In this document: piece by piece, positions 29,020 to 40,137 of the stretch | Numbering within the stretch: the first letter of the stretch is position 1 | Layout of the letters: each line of letters begins with the position of its first letter | NCBI GenBank assembly: GCA_018883545.1 | Contig: JAHLEH010000003.1 | Coordinates: 62,001 to 126,000 of the forward strand | DNA: 64,000 bases | Direction of reading: 5' to 3' | From: Marixanthotalea marina | GTDB taxonomy: Bacteria > Bacteroidota > Bacteroidia > Flavobacteriales > Flavobacteriaceae | Made by a program: the position numbers and the translations under genes | Notes under the pieces: model-generated | Told to the model about the DNA's origin: nothing | The model's database searches: none | Seen by the model: the letters and a program-made list of their open reading frames with translations, nothing else

Positions 29020-30303
29020 TTATCTGTTTTCCATTGGAACAAAAGATCTAGAAGGCGAGCCCACATATAATTGTCTTGGGCGTCCTATTGGTTCTTTATT
29101 CAAACGCATTTCTCTCCATTGTGCAATCCAACCTGGTAAACGACCAAGTGCAAACATCACTGTAAACATTTCGGTTGGAATATCCATAGCCCTGTATATG
29201 ATGCCTGAATAGAAATCTACATTTGGATACAATTTTCTATCAACAAAATATTGATCTTCCAAGGCTTCTTTCTCCAAACCTTTTGCGATGTCTAAAATGG
29301 GATCTTCAACACCCAAGTCTCCTAATACTTCGTCTGCTGCTTTTTTAATGATTTTTGCACGTGGATCGAAGTTTTTGTAAACCCTATGCCCAAATCCCAT
29401 TAAACGGAATGGATCGTCTTTATCTTTGGCTTTTGCCATATATTTTTTGGTATCACCTCCGTCGGCTTTTATAGCCTCAAGCATTTCTAGAACAGCCTGA
29501 TTAGCTCCTCCATGTAGAGGTCCCCAAAGTGCTGAAATACCCGCAGATATTGAAGCAAACAAACCAGCGTGCGACGAACCTACAATTCTAACGGTGGATG
29601 TAGAACAGTTTTGCTCATGGTCGGCATGAAGAATTAAAAGCTTATCTAAAGCTTCTATCAATATTTTATTTTGTTTGTATTCACCACTAGGGCTTTTGAA
29701 CATCATTTTTAAGATGTTTTGTACATACCCTAAATCGTCATCACCATAATCTAAAGGCAACCCTTGTTTTTTACGCAAAGTCCAAGCCACCAAAACCGGG
29801 AACTTACCCAATATCTTAACAATGGCTCTATACATATCTTCCTCTGAATTTACATTCACCGAAGAAGGGTTGAATGAAGTCAACGCACTTGTTAATGATG
29901 ACAATACTCCCATAGGATGGGCAGATTTAGGAAATGCATCCAGAATCTTTTTTACATCTTCATCTACAATAGATTGTTTCTTGATATCTGCATGAAATTT
30001 TTGGTATTGCTCTTTGGTTGGTAACTCTCCAAAAATCAAAAGAAAAGCAACCTCCAAAAAGTCTGCTTTTTCAGCCAATTCTTCTATAGCATATCCTCTG
30101 TATCTTAAAATTCCTTTTTCACCGTCCAAAAATGTAATAGCACTAGAACAAGAACCTGTGTTCTTGTAACCAGGGTCTAAAGTTATAGCACCAGACATTC
30201 CTCTAAGTTTACTGATATCTAAAGCAACCTCGTCCTCTACTCCTGTTATTATTGGTAATTCGTATGATTTATCGTCTATTTTTAAGCTAGCAGTGTTCGC
30301 CAT
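29020..30303 (-). CDS. gltA: Citrate synthase
   Basis: A 427-aa TCA-cycle enzyme condensing acetyl-CoA and oxaloacetate. The catalytic histidines are visible in LHADHEQNCSTSTVR with GPLHGGANQAV and in GFGHRVYKNFDPRA, and the catalytic aspartate lies near the C-terminal YPNVDFYSG. The length and N-terminal beta domain are those of hexameric, NADH-sensitive type II-like citrate synthases (about 425-430 aa). It is encoded after eno on the same strand with a 166-nt spacer. Confidence 0.97.
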   Translation of the reverse strand: MANTASLKIDDKSYELPIITGVEDEVALDISKLRGMSGAITLDPGYKNTGSCSSAITFLDGEKGILRYRGYAIEELAEKADFLEVAFLLIFGELPTKEQYQKFHADIKKQSIVDEDVKKILDAFPKSAHPMGVLSSLTSALTSFNPSSVNVNSEEDMYRAIVKILGKFPVLVAWTLRKKQGLPLDYGDDDLGYVQNILKMMFKSPSGEYKQNKILIEALDKLLILHADHEQNCSTSTVRIVGSSHAGLFASISAGISALWGPLHGGANQAVLEMLEAIKADGGDTKKYMAKAKDKDDPFRLMGFGHRVYKNFDPRAKIIKKAADEVLGDLGVEDPILDIAKGLEKEALEDQYFVDRKLYPNVDFYSGIIYRAMDIPTEMFTVMFALGRLPGWIAQWREMRLNKEPIGRPRQLYVGSPSRSFVPMENR

Positions 30304-30425
30304 AAAGTTTTGTTTTTCTAATTTATAATTGGGTGTATGCTAATTTACTAAATATCTAACATTAATAAACCCTTGAAAAACTAGGTTTTATCAATAAAGA
30401 CATTATTAAAATTGATACTTACTCG

Positions 30426-30447
30426 GGGTAAGTAAATATGCTTACCC
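30426..30447 (-). terminator. Possible weak hairpin after eno
   Basis: A 7-bp stem (GGGTAAG/CTTACCC) with an 8-nt loop lies 23 nt past the eno stop. There is no T run after it, so it may be a processing or pause site instead of a terminator. Confidence 0.3.
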
Positions 30448-30469
30448 TAAGCAAAATAAGGCTTCAGTT

Positions 30470-31902
<1,433 letters not shown>

Positions 31903-31909
31903 ATCTTCT

Positions 31910-33013
31910 TTATTTTTTTACACTCTCTATAAATTGATCAAACAAATATGAAGAATCATGAGGACCAGGACTCGCCTCAGGATGATACTGTACAGAGAAA
32001 CATTTTTTCGATTTCATAGCCAAGCCAGCAACCGTATTATCATTTAAGTGAACATGTGTTACTTCCAAATCCGGATGCGCTTCAACTTGCTCTCTGTTTA
32101 CGGCAAAACCATGGTTTTGGGAGGTAATCTCTCCTTTACCTGTTATAAGGTTTTTAACAGGGTGGTTAATACCTCTGTGTCCGTTATGCATTTTATAGGT
32201 TGAAACACCATTAGCCAAAGCTATAACTTGGTGCCCCAAACAGATACCAAACAATGGCAAATCACGTTTTATAATCTCTTTAGCCAGGGTTTGGGCTTCT
32301 ACCAACGGTTCTGGGTCCCCAGGGCCATTAGATAAAAAATACCCATCTGGGTTAAAAGCCGCTAAGTCTTCAAAAGTAGCATTGTGCGGAAATACCTTTA
32401 TATACGCATCTCTTTTTGCTATGTTTCTTAGGATATTTTTCTTAATTCCTATATCTAAAGCAGCTATTTTATAAGTGGCATTTTCATTACCAAAATAATA
32501 AGGTTCTTTTGTTGACACTTTTGACGCCAATTCCAATCCGTTCATATCTGGCACCTCTGCAAGCTGTTTTTTCAAACCCTCTATATTATCTACATCGGTA
32601 GAAATTAAGGCATTCATTGCTCCATTATCCCTAATATAGCTTACTAAAGCGCGTGTATCGACATCTGATATTGCCAATAAATTATTTTTATCTAAAAACT
32701 CTTCCAAAGAGCCTTCAGAATCTACTCTTGAAAATTCATAACTGAAATTTTTACAAATTAAACCAGCTATCTTAACAGAATCGGACTCTATTTCTTCTGC
32801 ATTAACACCATAGTTACCAATGTGGGCATTGGTTGTAACCATTAATTGACCAAAATAAGATGGGTCTGTGAAAATTTCCTGGTAACCTGTCATTCCAGTA
32901 TTGAAACAGACTTCGCCAAAAGCTGTTCCTTGTTTGTTACCTACTGCTTTACCGTAAAAAATTGTACCATCTGCTAGAAGTATGATGGCTTTTTGTCGTT
33001 TTTGATATTTCAT
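31910..33013 (-). CDS. carA: Carbamoyl-phosphate synthase, small (glutaminase) subunit
   Basis: A 367-aa subunit that hydrolyses glutamine and channels ammonia to CarB for carbamoyl phosphate, the precursor of pyrimidines and arginine. The N-terminal CPSase_sm domain (LADGTIFYGKAVG, NTGMTGYQEIFTDPSY) is followed by a class I glutamine amidotransferase domain with the nucleophile in LFGICLGHQV and the His/Glu pair in QYHPEASPGPHD. The large subunit gene is not in the window. It follows rplQ by 91 nt across a strong terminator. Confidence 0.97.
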   Translation of the reverse strand: MKYQKRQKAIILLADGTIFYGKAVGNKQGTAFGEVCFNTGMTGYQEIFTDPSYFGQLMVTTNAHIGNYGVNAEEIESDSVKIAGLICKNFSYEFSRVDSEGSLEEFLDKNNLLAISDVDTRALVSYIRDNGAMNALISTDVDNIEGLKKQLAEVPDMNGLELASKVSTKEPYYFGNENATYKIAALDIGIKKNILRNIAKRDAYIKVFPHNATFEDLAAFNPDGYFLSNGPGDPEPLVEAQTLAKEIIKRDLPLFGICLGHQVIALANGVSTYKMHNGHRGINHPVKNLITGKGEITSQNHGFAVNREQVEAHPDLEVTHVHLNDNTVAGLAMKSKKCFSVQYHPEASPGPHDSSYLFDQFIESVKK

Positions 33014-33041
33014 TTATTTAGTAAAAAGTTTTACAAAATTG

Positions 33042-33079
33042 CATAAAAAAAAGGATAAACTAAAATTAGTTTATCCTTT
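33042..33079 (-). terminator. Terminator of the ribosomal protein superoperon
   Basis: On the minus strand a perfect 14-bp stem (arms 33066-33079 and 33050-33063) with a 2-nt loop is followed by a run of T. It lies 26 nt past the rplQ stop and marks the end of the str-S10-spc-alpha block. Confidence 0.9.
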
Positions 33080-33104
33080 ATATTTAAATGTTTTCAACAT
33101 CTAT

Positions 33105-33581
33105 TTATTCTTCTTCCTCTTTGGTTTCTTTTGTATCTACAACTGGAGCAGCAGCTGGTTTAGAACCACCTCTTCTACTTCTTCTAGTAGCTTTCTTAGC
33201 TGGCTTACCAGCATTGTAAACTTCGTTGTAATCAACCAACTCAATCATTGCCATATCAGCATTATCACCTAGTCGGTTTCCAAGTTTAATGATTCTTGTA
33301 TATCCTCCTGGTCTGTCTCCAACTTTTGCCGCTACATCCCTGAACAATTCTGCTACCGCTTCTTTTTGTCTTAATCTACTAAACACAATACGTCTGTTGT
33401 GTGTTGTATCTTCTTTAGATTTGGTAACTAAAGGCTCTACAAATTGTTTAAGCGCTTTTGCTTTTGCTACAGTAGTATTGATGCGTTTATGCTCTATTAA
33501 AGAACAAGCCATATTAGCTAACATAGACTTTCTGTGAGCAGTTTTTCTACCTAAGTGGTTTACTTTTTTTCCGTGTCTCAT
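33105..33581 (-). CDS. rplQ: 50S ribosomal protein L17
   Basis: 158 aa. The first about 120 residues are canonical L17 ([20 protein letters not shown]), a large-subunit protein near the peptide exit tunnel. The C-terminal about 35 residues are an extension, first basic ([13 protein letters not shown]), then acidic (KETKEEEE), absent from the 127-aa E. coli protein but common in Bacteroidetes. It is the last gene of the alpha operon; a 63-nt gap with a small hairpin separates it from rpoA. Confidence 0.98.
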   Translation of the reverse strand: MRHGKKVNHLGRKTAHRKSMLANMACSLIEHKRINTTVAKAKALKQFVEPLVTKSKEDTTHNRRIVFSRLRQKEAVAELFRDVAAKVGDRPGGYTRIIKLGNRLGDNADMAMIELVDYNEVYNAGKPAKKATRRSRRGGSKPAAAPVVDTKETKEEEE

Positions 33582-33604
33582 GACATTTTGTTTTAATCAC
33601 CATC

Positions 33605-33629
33605 TTGCTACAACCCTTACGGGGAGCAA
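33605..33629 (-). promoter_or_regulatory. Hairpin in the rpoA-rplQ spacer
   Basis: TTGCT (33605-33609) pairs with AGCAA (33625-33629) and encloses CCC/GGG (33614-33616/33621-33623). It is the only G+C-rich structure in this spacer. It could pause polymerase, stabilise one transcript end or bind a protein; nothing more specific can be said. Confidence 0.4.
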
Positions 33630-33644
33630 AATATGATGTATTAA

Positions 33645-34637
33645 CTAATCTTTATCTAATTTATATTTACTTAAATCCATTCCGAAGTTCAAACCTTTAA
33701 CATGAACTAATTCTTCTAATTCTGTTAATGATTTTTTACCGAAGTTTCTGAATTTCATTAAGTCGTTTTTGTTGAAAGATACCAAGTCGCCTAAAGTATC
33801 AACTTCAGCTGCTTTTAAACAGTTAAGTGCACGAACAGACAAGTCCATGTCGATTAACTTTGTTTTAAGCAACTGTCTCATGTGAAGTGATTCTTCATCA
33901 TAAGTTTCAGTTTGGGCAATTTCATCAGCCTCTAAAGTAATTCTCTCATCAGAGAACAACATAAAGTGGTGAATCAATGTTTTTGCCGCTTCTGTTAAAG
34001 CGTCTTGTGGTGTAATAGAACCATCGGTAATGATTTCAAAAACCAATTTCTCATAATCGGTTTTTTGCTCAACACGGTAGTTTTCTATACTGTACTTAAC
34101 GTTTTTAATTGGTGTATAAATAGAATCTGTAAAAATAGTTCCTACTGGCGCTGCAGCCTTTTTGTTTTCTTCTGCAGGCACATAACCTCTACCTTTTTCA
34201 ATCGTAATTTCCAAGTTGAAATTTACTTTAGGATCTAAATTACAAATAACCAACTCTGTGTTCAATACTTGGAAACCAGAGATGAATTTTTGAAAATCGC
34301 CAGCTAAAATTTGATCTTGCCCAGAAATTGAGATTGAAACAGATTCGTTATCGATGTCATCAATCTGTCTTTTAAAACGAACTTGTTTTAAGTTCAAAAT
34401 AATTTCTGTAACATCCTCAACAACACCGGCAATTGTAGAAAATTCGTGATCTACACCTTCTATTCTAACTGATGTAATGGCGAATCCTTCTAAAGAAGAA
34501 AGTAAAACTCTTCTTAGTGCGTTGCCTACTGTTAATCCATAACCAGGTTCTAAAGGACGAAATTCGAATTTGCCTTCAAAATCTGTTGAATCAATCATGA
34601 TTACTTTGTCGGGCTTTTGGAAATTAAATACTGCCAT
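33645..34637 (-). CDS. rpoA: DNA-directed RNA polymerase, alpha subunit
   Basis: 330 aa. The N-terminal domain (about 1-235; [34 protein letters not shown]) dimerises and nucleates polymerase assembly. The C-terminal domain (about 255-325; [31 protein letters not shown]) binds UP elements and activators. Length is normal. It stands between rpsD and rplQ, the universal alpha-operon order, with 98 nt before it. Confidence 0.99.
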   Translation of the reverse strand: MAVFNFQKPDKVIMIDSTDFEGKFEFRPLEPGYGLTVGNALRRVLLSSLEGFAITSVRIEGVDHEFSTIAGVVEDVTEIILNLKQVRFKRQIDDIDNESVSISISGQDQILAGDFQKFISGFQVLNTELVICNLDPKVNFNLEITIEKGRGYVPAEENKKAAAPVGTIFTDSIYTPIKNVKYSIENYRVEQKTDYEKLVFEIITDGSITPQDALTEAAKTLIHHFMLFSDERITLEADEIAQTETYDEESLHMRQLLKTKLIDMDLSVRALNCLKAAEVDTLGDLVSFNKNDLMKFRNFGKKSLTELEELVHVKGLNFGMDLSKYKLDKD

Positions 34638-34673
34638 TTTGTTTTCTTCGTTTTAATTGTTATTTGGTTGCGC

Positions 34674-34716
34674 GGTTTATAAGTTTGAAGAAGTACAAAT
34701 AAACCCTTTGGCCAAA
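34674..34716 (-). promoter_or_regulatory. Structured leader in the rpsD-rpoA spacer
   Basis: GGTTTAT (34674-34680) pairs with ATAAACC (34699-34705). A 10-bp palindrome TTTGGCCAAA (34707-34716) lies next to it, just after the rpsD stop. Both occupy the 98-nt gap before rpoA. Possible uses are RNA processing, pausing or autogenous control; none is shown by sequence alone. Confidence 0.4.
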
Positions 34717-34735
34717 TACCAATATTATTAATTTA

Positions 34736-35341
34736 TTATTTAGAATATAATTCGACGATGAATTGCTCGTTGATGTTCTCTGGAATTTGAATTCTTGCAG
34801 GCACAGAAACATAAGTTCCTTGCTTGGTATCATTATTCCAAGTTATCCATTCGTAAACGTGACTTGAGTTTGACAAGGATTGTTCGATAGCCTCAAGTGA
34901 TTTAGATTTTTCTCTTACCGCAACAACATCTCCAGCCTTTAATTGGTAAGATGGAATGTTTACTAATTCGCCATTTACAGTAATGTGTCTGTGAGATACT
35001 AATTGTCTTGCAGCACTTCTAGAAGGTGCAATACCCATTCTGTAAACAACGTTGTCTAATCTAGATTCACAAAGTTGTAGTAACACCTCACCTGTAATAC
35101 CTTGAGATGCTCTTGCCTTTTTAAACAAGTTTCTAAATTGACGCTCTAATACACCATAAGTATATTTAGCTTTTTGTTTTTCTTGCAACTGAATTGCGTA
35201 TTCAGATTTTTTAGCACGACGCTTGTTTGCACCATGCTGACCTGGAGGGTAATTTCTTTTCTCAAAAGATTTATCTTCTCCATAAATAGCTTCACCAAAT
35301 TTACGAGCTATTTTAGTTTTAGGACCAGTATATCTTGCCAT
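34736..35341 (-). CDS. rpsD: 30S ribosomal protein S4
   Basis: 201 aa. A primary 16S rRNA-binding protein that starts assembly of the 5' domain. It begins [17 protein letters not shown] and carries the S4 RNA-binding domain (about 92-155; [28 protein letters not shown]). It lacks the N-terminal zinc-binding cysteines of some S4 proteins. S4 represses its own operon in other bacteria; the long gaps around this gene would leave room for such a site, but no S4 pseudoknot was identified. Confidence 0.98.
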   Translation of the reverse strand: MARYTGPKTKIARKFGEAIYGEDKSFEKRNYPPGQHGANKRRAKKSEYAIQLQEKQKAKYTYGVLERQFRNLFKKARASQGITGEVLLQLCESRLDNVVYRMGIAPSRSAARQLVSHRHITVNGELVNIPSYQLKAGDVVAVREKSKSLEAIEQSLSNSSHVYEWITWNNDTKQGTYVSVPARIQIPENINEQFIVELYSK

Positions 35342-35435
35342 TTTAAATTGTTTGTTTTAAGAGTGGTTATGAATTAAGGTCTTAATCTTATCCTTCGATA
35401 ACCGTTGATCTCTTGTTGATACTTGTTATTAATTA

Positions 35436-35819
35436 TTAAACTCTTCTGCGTTTTGGAGGTCTACAACCATTATGTGGTAGTGGTGTAACGTCAATGATTT
35501 CTGTTACTTCGATACCTGCATTATGAATGGAACGAATAGCAGATTCTCTACCATTACCTGGACCTTTAACGTAAACTTTTACTTTTTTCAAACCAGCTTC
35601 CAAGGCTACTGCAGAAGCATCTTCTGCCGCCATTTGAGCTGCGTAAGGTGTGTTTTTCTTAGATCCTCTAAATCCCATTTTACCAGCTGAAGACCATGCA
35701 ATTACATCGCCTTTTTTATTGGTAAGGGAAATAATAATATTATTGAAAGAAGCATTAACGTGTGCTTCTCCAACAGAATCTACAATTACTTTACGTTTTT
35801 TAGTACTTGCCTTTGCCAT
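35436..35819 (-). CDS. rpsK: 30S ribosomal protein S11
   Basis: 127 aa. A platform protein of the small subunit, near the 3' end of 16S rRNA and the mRNA exit. Recognised by [51 protein letters not shown] and the ending [13 protein letters not shown]. It is 110 nt after rpsM, an unusually long gap for this block, and 94 nt before rpsD. Confidence 0.99.
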   Translation of the reverse strand: MAKASTKKRKVIVDSVGEAHVNASFNNIIISLTNKKGDVIAWSSAGKMGFRGSKKNTPYAAQMAAEDASAVALEAGLKKVKVYVKGPGNGRESAIRSIHNAGIEVTEIIDVTPLPHNGCRPPKRRRV

Positions 35820-35929
35820 ATTGTTTTAGTTTTCAGTTGTTAGTGTTCGTTGTTAGAATCCTAAACATTTCTATTTCAAGCAGATTCGTCTAACTTCTAA
35901 ATACTAATGACTAACGTCTATTTTAATTA

Positions 35930-36304
35930 TTATTTAGTTGCTTTTTTCTTGTTAGCAACAGTTTTTCTTCTTCCTTTTCTTGTTCTGGAATTGTTTTTGG
36001 TACGTTGACCTCTTAATGGAAGACCAGCTCTGTGGCGAATTCCTCGGTAACATCCAATATCCATTAAACGCTTAATGTTTAACTGGGTTTCTGAACGTAA
36101 CTCTCCTTCAATCGTAAAGGCGGAAACGGCATCACGGATGCTTCCTATTTGATCGTCTGTCCAATCTTGAACTTTGATACTTTCATCAACTTTAGCAGTT
36201 GCTAAAATTTCCTGAGCTCTACTTTTGCCTATACCATAAATGTAGGTTAAAGCGATAACTCCTCTTTTGTTTTTTGGTATGTCTACACCTGCAATTCTTG
36301 CCAT
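35930..36304 (-). CDS. rpsM: 30S ribosomal protein S13
   Basis: 124 aa. A head protein that contacts P-site tRNA and bridges to the 50S subunit. Recognised by [20 protein letters not shown], the helix-hairpin-helix [13 protein letters not shown], and the basic C-terminal tail [18 protein letters not shown]. It starts 4 nt after rpmJ and opens the alpha part of the block. Confidence 0.99.
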   Translation of the reverse strand: MARIAGVDIPKNKRGVIALTYIYGIGKSRAQEILATAKVDESIKVQDWTDDQIGSIRDAVSAFTIEGELRSETQLNIKRLMDIGCYRGIRHRAGLPLRGQRTKNNSRTRKGRRKTVANKKKATK

Positions 36305-36308
36305 AATA

Positions 36309-36425
36309 TTATCCTTGTCTTTGTTTGAATCTAGGATTCTTTTTGTTTATTACGTAAAGTCTACCTTTTCTGCGCACTATTTTACAATCTGCGCTTCTTT
36401 TTTTAACTGATGCTCTTACTTTCAT
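36309..36425 (-). CDS. rpmJ: 50S ribosomal protein L36 (zinc-less form)
   Basis: A 38-codon gene read from the minus strand between infA (5 nt away) and rpsM (4 nt away). It begins [20 protein letters not shown] and ends NPRFKQRQG, the fixed length and ends of L36. Of the four zinc ligands of the classical form (C11, C14, C27, H33) only C14 remains; the others are S, N and F. It is thus the zinc-independent type, as expected in this phylum. Confidence 0.97.
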   Translation of the reverse strand: MKVRASVKKRSADCKIVRRKGRLYVINKKNPRFKQRQG

Positions 36426-36430
36426 CGTAT

Positions 36431-36646
36431 TTAGTATCTATAAGTTATACGAGCCTTCGTTAAATCGTAAGGGCTCATTTCTAATTTTACTTTATCTCCT
36501 GGTAATAATTTAATATAATGCATACGCATTTTCCCAGAAATGTGTGCTGTCACAATGTGACCATTTTCTAATTCAACACGAAACATAGCATTAGATAATG
36601 CTTCTATTATCGTACCGTCTTGTTCTATTGCTGCTTGTTTTGCCAT
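36431..36646 (-). CDS. infA: Translation initiation factor IF-1
   Basis: 71 aa, a single OB-fold that binds the ribosomal A site during initiation. Diagnostic residues are [38 protein letters not shown] and [20 protein letters not shown]. It sits between secY (9 nt) and rpmJ (5 nt), its common position in bacterial spc/alpha clusters. Confidence 0.99.
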   Translation of the reverse strand: MAKQAAIEQDGTIIEALSNAMFRVELENGHIVTAHISGKMRMHYIKLLPGDKVKLEMSPYDLTKARITYRY

Positions 36647-36655
36647 TGTATAATA

Positions 36656-38011
36656 TTAAGCTATTGCCTTTCTATTTTTACCTGTTTTCATCAAGCCATC
36701 GTAGTGTCTATTCAACAAATAAGAATTAATCTGCTGCATAGTATCTATCGCAACTCCAACCATGATAATTAGCGAAGTTCCTCCAAAAAATAACGCCCAT
36801 CCTTGTTGTACGTTCATTATTTTAACAATAAAAGCTGGAAATATAGCTATCAAAGCCAAAAACAATGATCCTGGTAAAGTAATCTGAGACATTATTTTAT
36901 CAAGGTATTCTGAAGTTTCAGAACCTGGGCGAATACCTGGAATAAAACCACCGCTACGTTTTAAATCATCTGCCATTTTGTTGGTTGGTACTGTAATAGC
37001 TGTGTAAAAGTACGTAAATATTATAATTAACACAGCCGATGTAATACTGTACCACAAACCAAACATATCCGAATAGTTTGTTTGCAACCAATTCCCAACT
37101 GCAGTATCTTTCAAAAATGCCGACCCGCCAATTAATCCTGGTACAAACATAATTGCTTGTGCAAATATAATTGGCATTACTCCAGAAGCATTCAACTTAA
37201 GTGGAATGTACTGTCTAGAACCAGCCGTAACGTTCTTTTCATAGCTACCAGTTGAAGTTCTTCTTGCATATTGTACAGCTATTTTTCTAACAGCCATTAC
37301 CAATAAAATGGAAGCCAATATTACAGCAAACCAAACAACCAACTCGATTAATACCATCATTAAACCGCCATTTCCTCCACCTTCAATTCTTGAAGCATAG
37401 TTCTGAACAAAAGAAGCAGGCATTCTGGCAATGATACCAACCATAATCAACAAAGAAATACCGTTTCCTATTCCCTTATCAGTAATTTTTTCTCCTAACC
37501 ACATGGCGAAAATAGTTCCTGTAACTAGAATAGCAACTGATGAAAAGTAAAAAGAAAAACCAGTACCCAATAAAAAGGCCGATTGTGGCACGCCTAAAGC
37601 AGGCAAACTTGCCAAATACCCTGGAGCCTGCAACAAACATATGGCTATGGTTAACCAACGTGTTATCTGGTTAATTTTCTTTTGGCCACTAGCACCCTCT
37701 TTTTGAAGTTTTTGCAAATAAGGAATTGCTATACCCATTAGCTGTACAACAATAGAAGCAGAAATGTAAGGCATGATACCCAATGCAAAAACAGAAGCTC
37801 TAGATAATGCACCTCCGGTAAACGCACTTAGTAAACCAAGTAACCCACCATCTGTACTGTCTGCCAAACCACTTAATTGTTCGCCATCAATACCTGGTAT
37901 TGTTACATGCGCACCAAAACGGTAAACTAAAAGTAAGCTAAGGGTAAATAAAATTCTGTTCCTTAACTCCTCTATTTTCCAAACATTCTTTATTGATTCT
38001 ATAAATTTCAT
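36656..38011 (-). CDS. secY: Protein translocase subunit SecY
   Basis: 451 aa, the channel of the Sec translocon in the inner membrane, working with SecE/G and SecA. Ten membrane helices are visible. The plug region follows RFGAHVTIPGID; conserved cytosolic loops include GIGNGISLLIMVGI and QYARRTSTGS...YIPLKLNASGVMPIIFA, and RSGGFIPGIRPG precedes helix 9. It lies between rplO (14 nt) and infA (9 nt). Confidence 0.98.
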   Translation of the reverse strand: MKFIESIKNVWKIEELRNRILFTLSLLLVYRFGAHVTIPGIDGEQLSGLADSTDGGLLGLLSAFTGGALSRASVFALGIMPYISASIVVQLMGIAIPYLQKLQKEGASGQKKINQITRWLTIAICLLQAPGYLASLPALGVPQSAFLLGTGFSFYFSSVAILVTGTIFAMWLGEKITDKGIGNGISLLIMVGIIARMPASFVQNYASRIEGGGNGGLMMVLIELVVWFAVILASILLVMAVRKIAVQYARRTSTGSYEKNVTAGSRQYIPLKLNASGVMPIIFAQAIMFVPGLIGGSAFLKDTAVGNWLQTNYSDMFGLWYSITSAVLIIIFTYFYTAITVPTNKMADDLKRSGGFIPGIRPGSETSEYLDKIMSQITLPGSLFLALIAIFPAFIVKIMNVQQGWALFFGGTSLIIMVGVAIDTMQQINSYLLNRHYDGLMKTGKNRKAIA

Positions 38012-38025
38012 ACGTAAAATATGTC

Positions 38026-38478
38026 TTATAAAGTTACAGCCTCTCCTCCTGCAGCTTCAATAGCAGCTTTTGCAGAAGCAGTAAATTTATGAGCAGTTAC
38101 TTTTAATTTTGCTTTTAATTCACCTCTACCTAAAATTTTAACTAGATCATTTTTGCTAGCCAAACCATTAGAAGTCAATATTTCAAAATCTACAGTATCT
38201 TTAATTTTTTTGTCGTCTACTAACTTTTGTAATGTATCTAGGTTTACACCTTGATATTCTACTCTGTTAATATTGTTAAAACCAAATTTTGGAACACGTC
38301 TTTGAAGAGGCATTTGTCCACCTTCAAATCCAACTTTCTTGGAATAACCAGAACGTGATTTAGCTCCTTTATGTCCACGAGTTGCAGTACCACCTTTGCC
38401 TGAGCCTTGGCCTCTACCTACTCTTTTTCCTTGATTTTTAACTGAACCTTCTGCAGGTTTTAAATTACTTAAATCCAT
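38026..38478 (-). CDS. rplO: 50S ribosomal protein L15
   Basis: 150 aa. A late-assembly large-subunit protein with a long extended N-terminus rich in G, K and R (KRVGRGQGSGKGGTATRGHKG) and a globular C-terminal half (FGFNNINRVEYQGVNLDTLQ). It lies 13 nt after rpmD and 14 nt before secY. Confidence 0.99.
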   Translation of the reverse strand: MDLSNLKPAEGSVKNQGKRVGRGQGSGKGGTATRGHKGAKSRSGYSKKVGFEGGQMPLQRRVPKFGFNNINRVEYQGVNLDTLQKLVDDKKIKDTVDFEILTSNGLASKNDLVKILGRGELKAKLKVTAHKFTASAKAAIEAAGGEAVTL

Positions 38479-38491
38479 TTTCAGTATATTG

Positions 38492-38674
38492 TTATTTAAT
38501 TTCCTCTACAGAAACTAAGTGATTTACTTTATTTACCATGCCTAAAATACTAGGTGTGGCTTCATGCTCTACAACTTGACCAATTTTTTTAAGACCTAAA
38601 GATTCTAAAACTCTCTTTTGTCTTTGCGGACGATTGATTGCACTTTTAACCTTTGTTACTTTAATCTTTGCCAT
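38492..38674 (-). CDS. rpmD: 50S ribosomal protein L30
   Basis: 60 aa, the small bacterial form of L30. Recognised by MAKIKVTKVKSAINRPQRQK and LGLKKIGQVVEHEATPSILG. Placed between rpsE and rplO in the conserved spc order, with 11- and 13-nt gaps. Confidence 0.98.
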   Translation of the reverse strand: MAKIKVTKVKSAINRPQRQKRVLESLGLKKIGQVVEHEATPSILGMVNKVNHLVSVEEIK

Positions 38675-38685
38675 CTCTATCGTTA

Positions 38686-39210
38686 TTAACCGTTAAAAAC
38701 TTTTTCAAGTGAAATACCTCTGTCTCTCGCAATTACATTAGCATCCCTTAGTTGCAATAAAGCATCAAATGTTGCTTTTACAACGTTATGTGGGTTTGAT
38801 GAACCTTGAGATTTTGATAATACATCATGAACCCCAACAGCCTCTAAAACTGTTCTCACAGCACCACCGGCAATTACACCAGTACCTTCTGCTGCTGGAA
38901 TAATGTTAACTCTAGCTCCACCGTACTTACCTTTTTGTTCGTGTGGTAACGTTTTACCTTTTAAAGGAATACGAACCAAGTTCTTTTTGGCATCTTCAAC
39001 AGCTTTTGCAATGGCACTAGCTACGTCTTTAGATTTTCCTAAACCTTGGCCTACAACACCGTGCTCATCTCCAACCACTACGATTGCCGAAAAACCAAAT
39101 GCTCTACCACCTTTAGTTACTTTAGTAACCCTTTGTACACCAACCAAACGATCTTTAAGATCTAATCCACCTGGTTTTACTAATTCTGCGCTTTTGTATT
39201 TTCTGTACAT
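38686..39210 (-). CDS. rpsE: 30S ribosomal protein S5
   Basis: 174 aa. A protein of the mRNA entry site that affects decoding fidelity. The double-stranded-RNA-binding domain ([39 protein letters not shown]) is followed by the C-terminal domain ([20 protein letters not shown]). Normal length. Gaps are 6 nt to rplR and 11 nt to rpmD. Confidence 0.99.
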   Translation of the reverse strand: MYRKYKSAELVKPGGLDLKDRLVGVQRVTKVTKGGRAFGFSAIVVVGDEHGVVGQGLGKSKDVASAIAKAVEDAKKNLVRIPLKGKTLPHEQKGKYGGARVNIIPAAEGTGVIAGGAVRTVLEAVGVHDVLSKSQGSSNPHNVVKATFDALLQLRDANVIARDRGISLEKVFNG

Positions 39211-39216
39211 AATTTC

Positions 39217-39573
39217 TTAGAATTTAAGTCCTGCTTCTCTAGCTCCTTCAGCTAACGATTTTACTCTTCCGTGATACAAATAACCTCCTCTATCAAAAGA
39301 AATAGTTTCTACACCAGCCTTTTTAGCTTTTTCAGCAACAGACTTACCTACCAAACCAGCTACTTCTATTTTAGTAAGCTTAGCTGCGTTAATATCTTTA
39401 TCTCTAGAAGATGCTGCGGCAATGGTTTTACCTGAAACATCATCTATTACTTGAGCATAAATTTCTTTATTGCTTCTAAAAACAGACAATCTTGGTCTAG
39501 CTTCTGTACCAGAAACTATTTTACGAATTCTGTTTTTTATTCTGAATCTTCTTCCTTGTTTTGTTAATGCCAT
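39217..39573 (-). CDS. rplR: 50S ribosomal protein L18
   Basis: 118 aa. Binds 5S rRNA together with L5 and carries it into the central protuberance. Recognised by the basic N-terminus ([14 protein letters not shown]), [20 protein letters not shown] and the ending [19 protein letters not shown]. Confidence 0.99.
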   Translation of the reverse strand: MALTKQGRRFRIKNRIRKIVSGTEARPRLSVFRSNKEIYAQVIDDVSGKTIAAASSRDKDINAAKLTKIEVAGLVGKSVAEKAKKAGVETISFDRGGYLYHGRVKSLAEGAREAGLKF

Positions 39574-39583
39574 AATTAAATTA

Positions 39584-40126
39584 TTAAGCTGATTTACCTG
39601 CTTTTCTTCTTAATACCTCACCAACAAACTTGATACCTTTTCCTTTGTATGGTTCCGGTCTTCTAAAATCACGGATTTTAGCAGCTACTTGACCTACTAA
39701 TTGTTTATCAAAAGATGTTAACTTTACTATTGGGTTTTTCCCTTTTTCAGAAACAGTCTCTACTTTTACTTCTGGAGCTATATCTAAAATGATATTGTGT
39801 GAAAACCCTAAAGCCAAATCTAATTTTTGTCCTTGGTTTGATGCTCTGTAACCAACACCAACCAACTCCAATTCTTTGGTCCAACCTTCAGAAACACCTT
39901 TTACCATATTGCTTAATAGCGCTCTGTAAAGACCGTGTTTTGCTTTTTGCTCTTTAGAATCAGATGAACGAGCTACTAAAACATTTCCGTCTTCAACTTT
40001 AACGTCTACAGATTCAAAAGGCTGAGACAATTCTCCTAATTTACCTTTAACTGTAACTACGTTATCTTTTACATCAACTGTAACACCGTTAGGAATTACT
40101 ACTGGATTATTACCTATTCTTGACAT
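39584..40126 (-). CDS. rplF: 50S ribosomal protein L6
   Basis: 180 aa with the two repeated L6 domains. It binds near the sarcin-ricin loop and the factor-binding site. Recognised by [37 protein letters not shown] and the C-terminal signature [18 protein letters not shown]. Gaps are 11 nt from rpsH and 10 nt to rplR. Confidence 0.99.
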   Translation of the reverse strand: MSRIGNNPVVIPNGVTVDVKDNVVTVKGKLGELSQPFESVDVKVEDGNVLVARSSDSKEQKAKHGLYRALLSNMVKGVSEGWTKELELVGVGYRASNQGQKLDLALGFSHNIILDIAPEVKVETVSEKGKNPIVKLTSFDKQLVGQVAAKIRDFRRPEPYKGKGIKFVGEVLRRKAGKSA

Positions 40127-40137
40127 GTCTTAAATTT

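Noticed and set aside
35330..35435. ATTAAG/CTTAAT palindrome in the rpsK-rpsD gap as a regulatory site
   Set aside because: Only a 6-bp AT-rich dyad, expected by chance in this composition.
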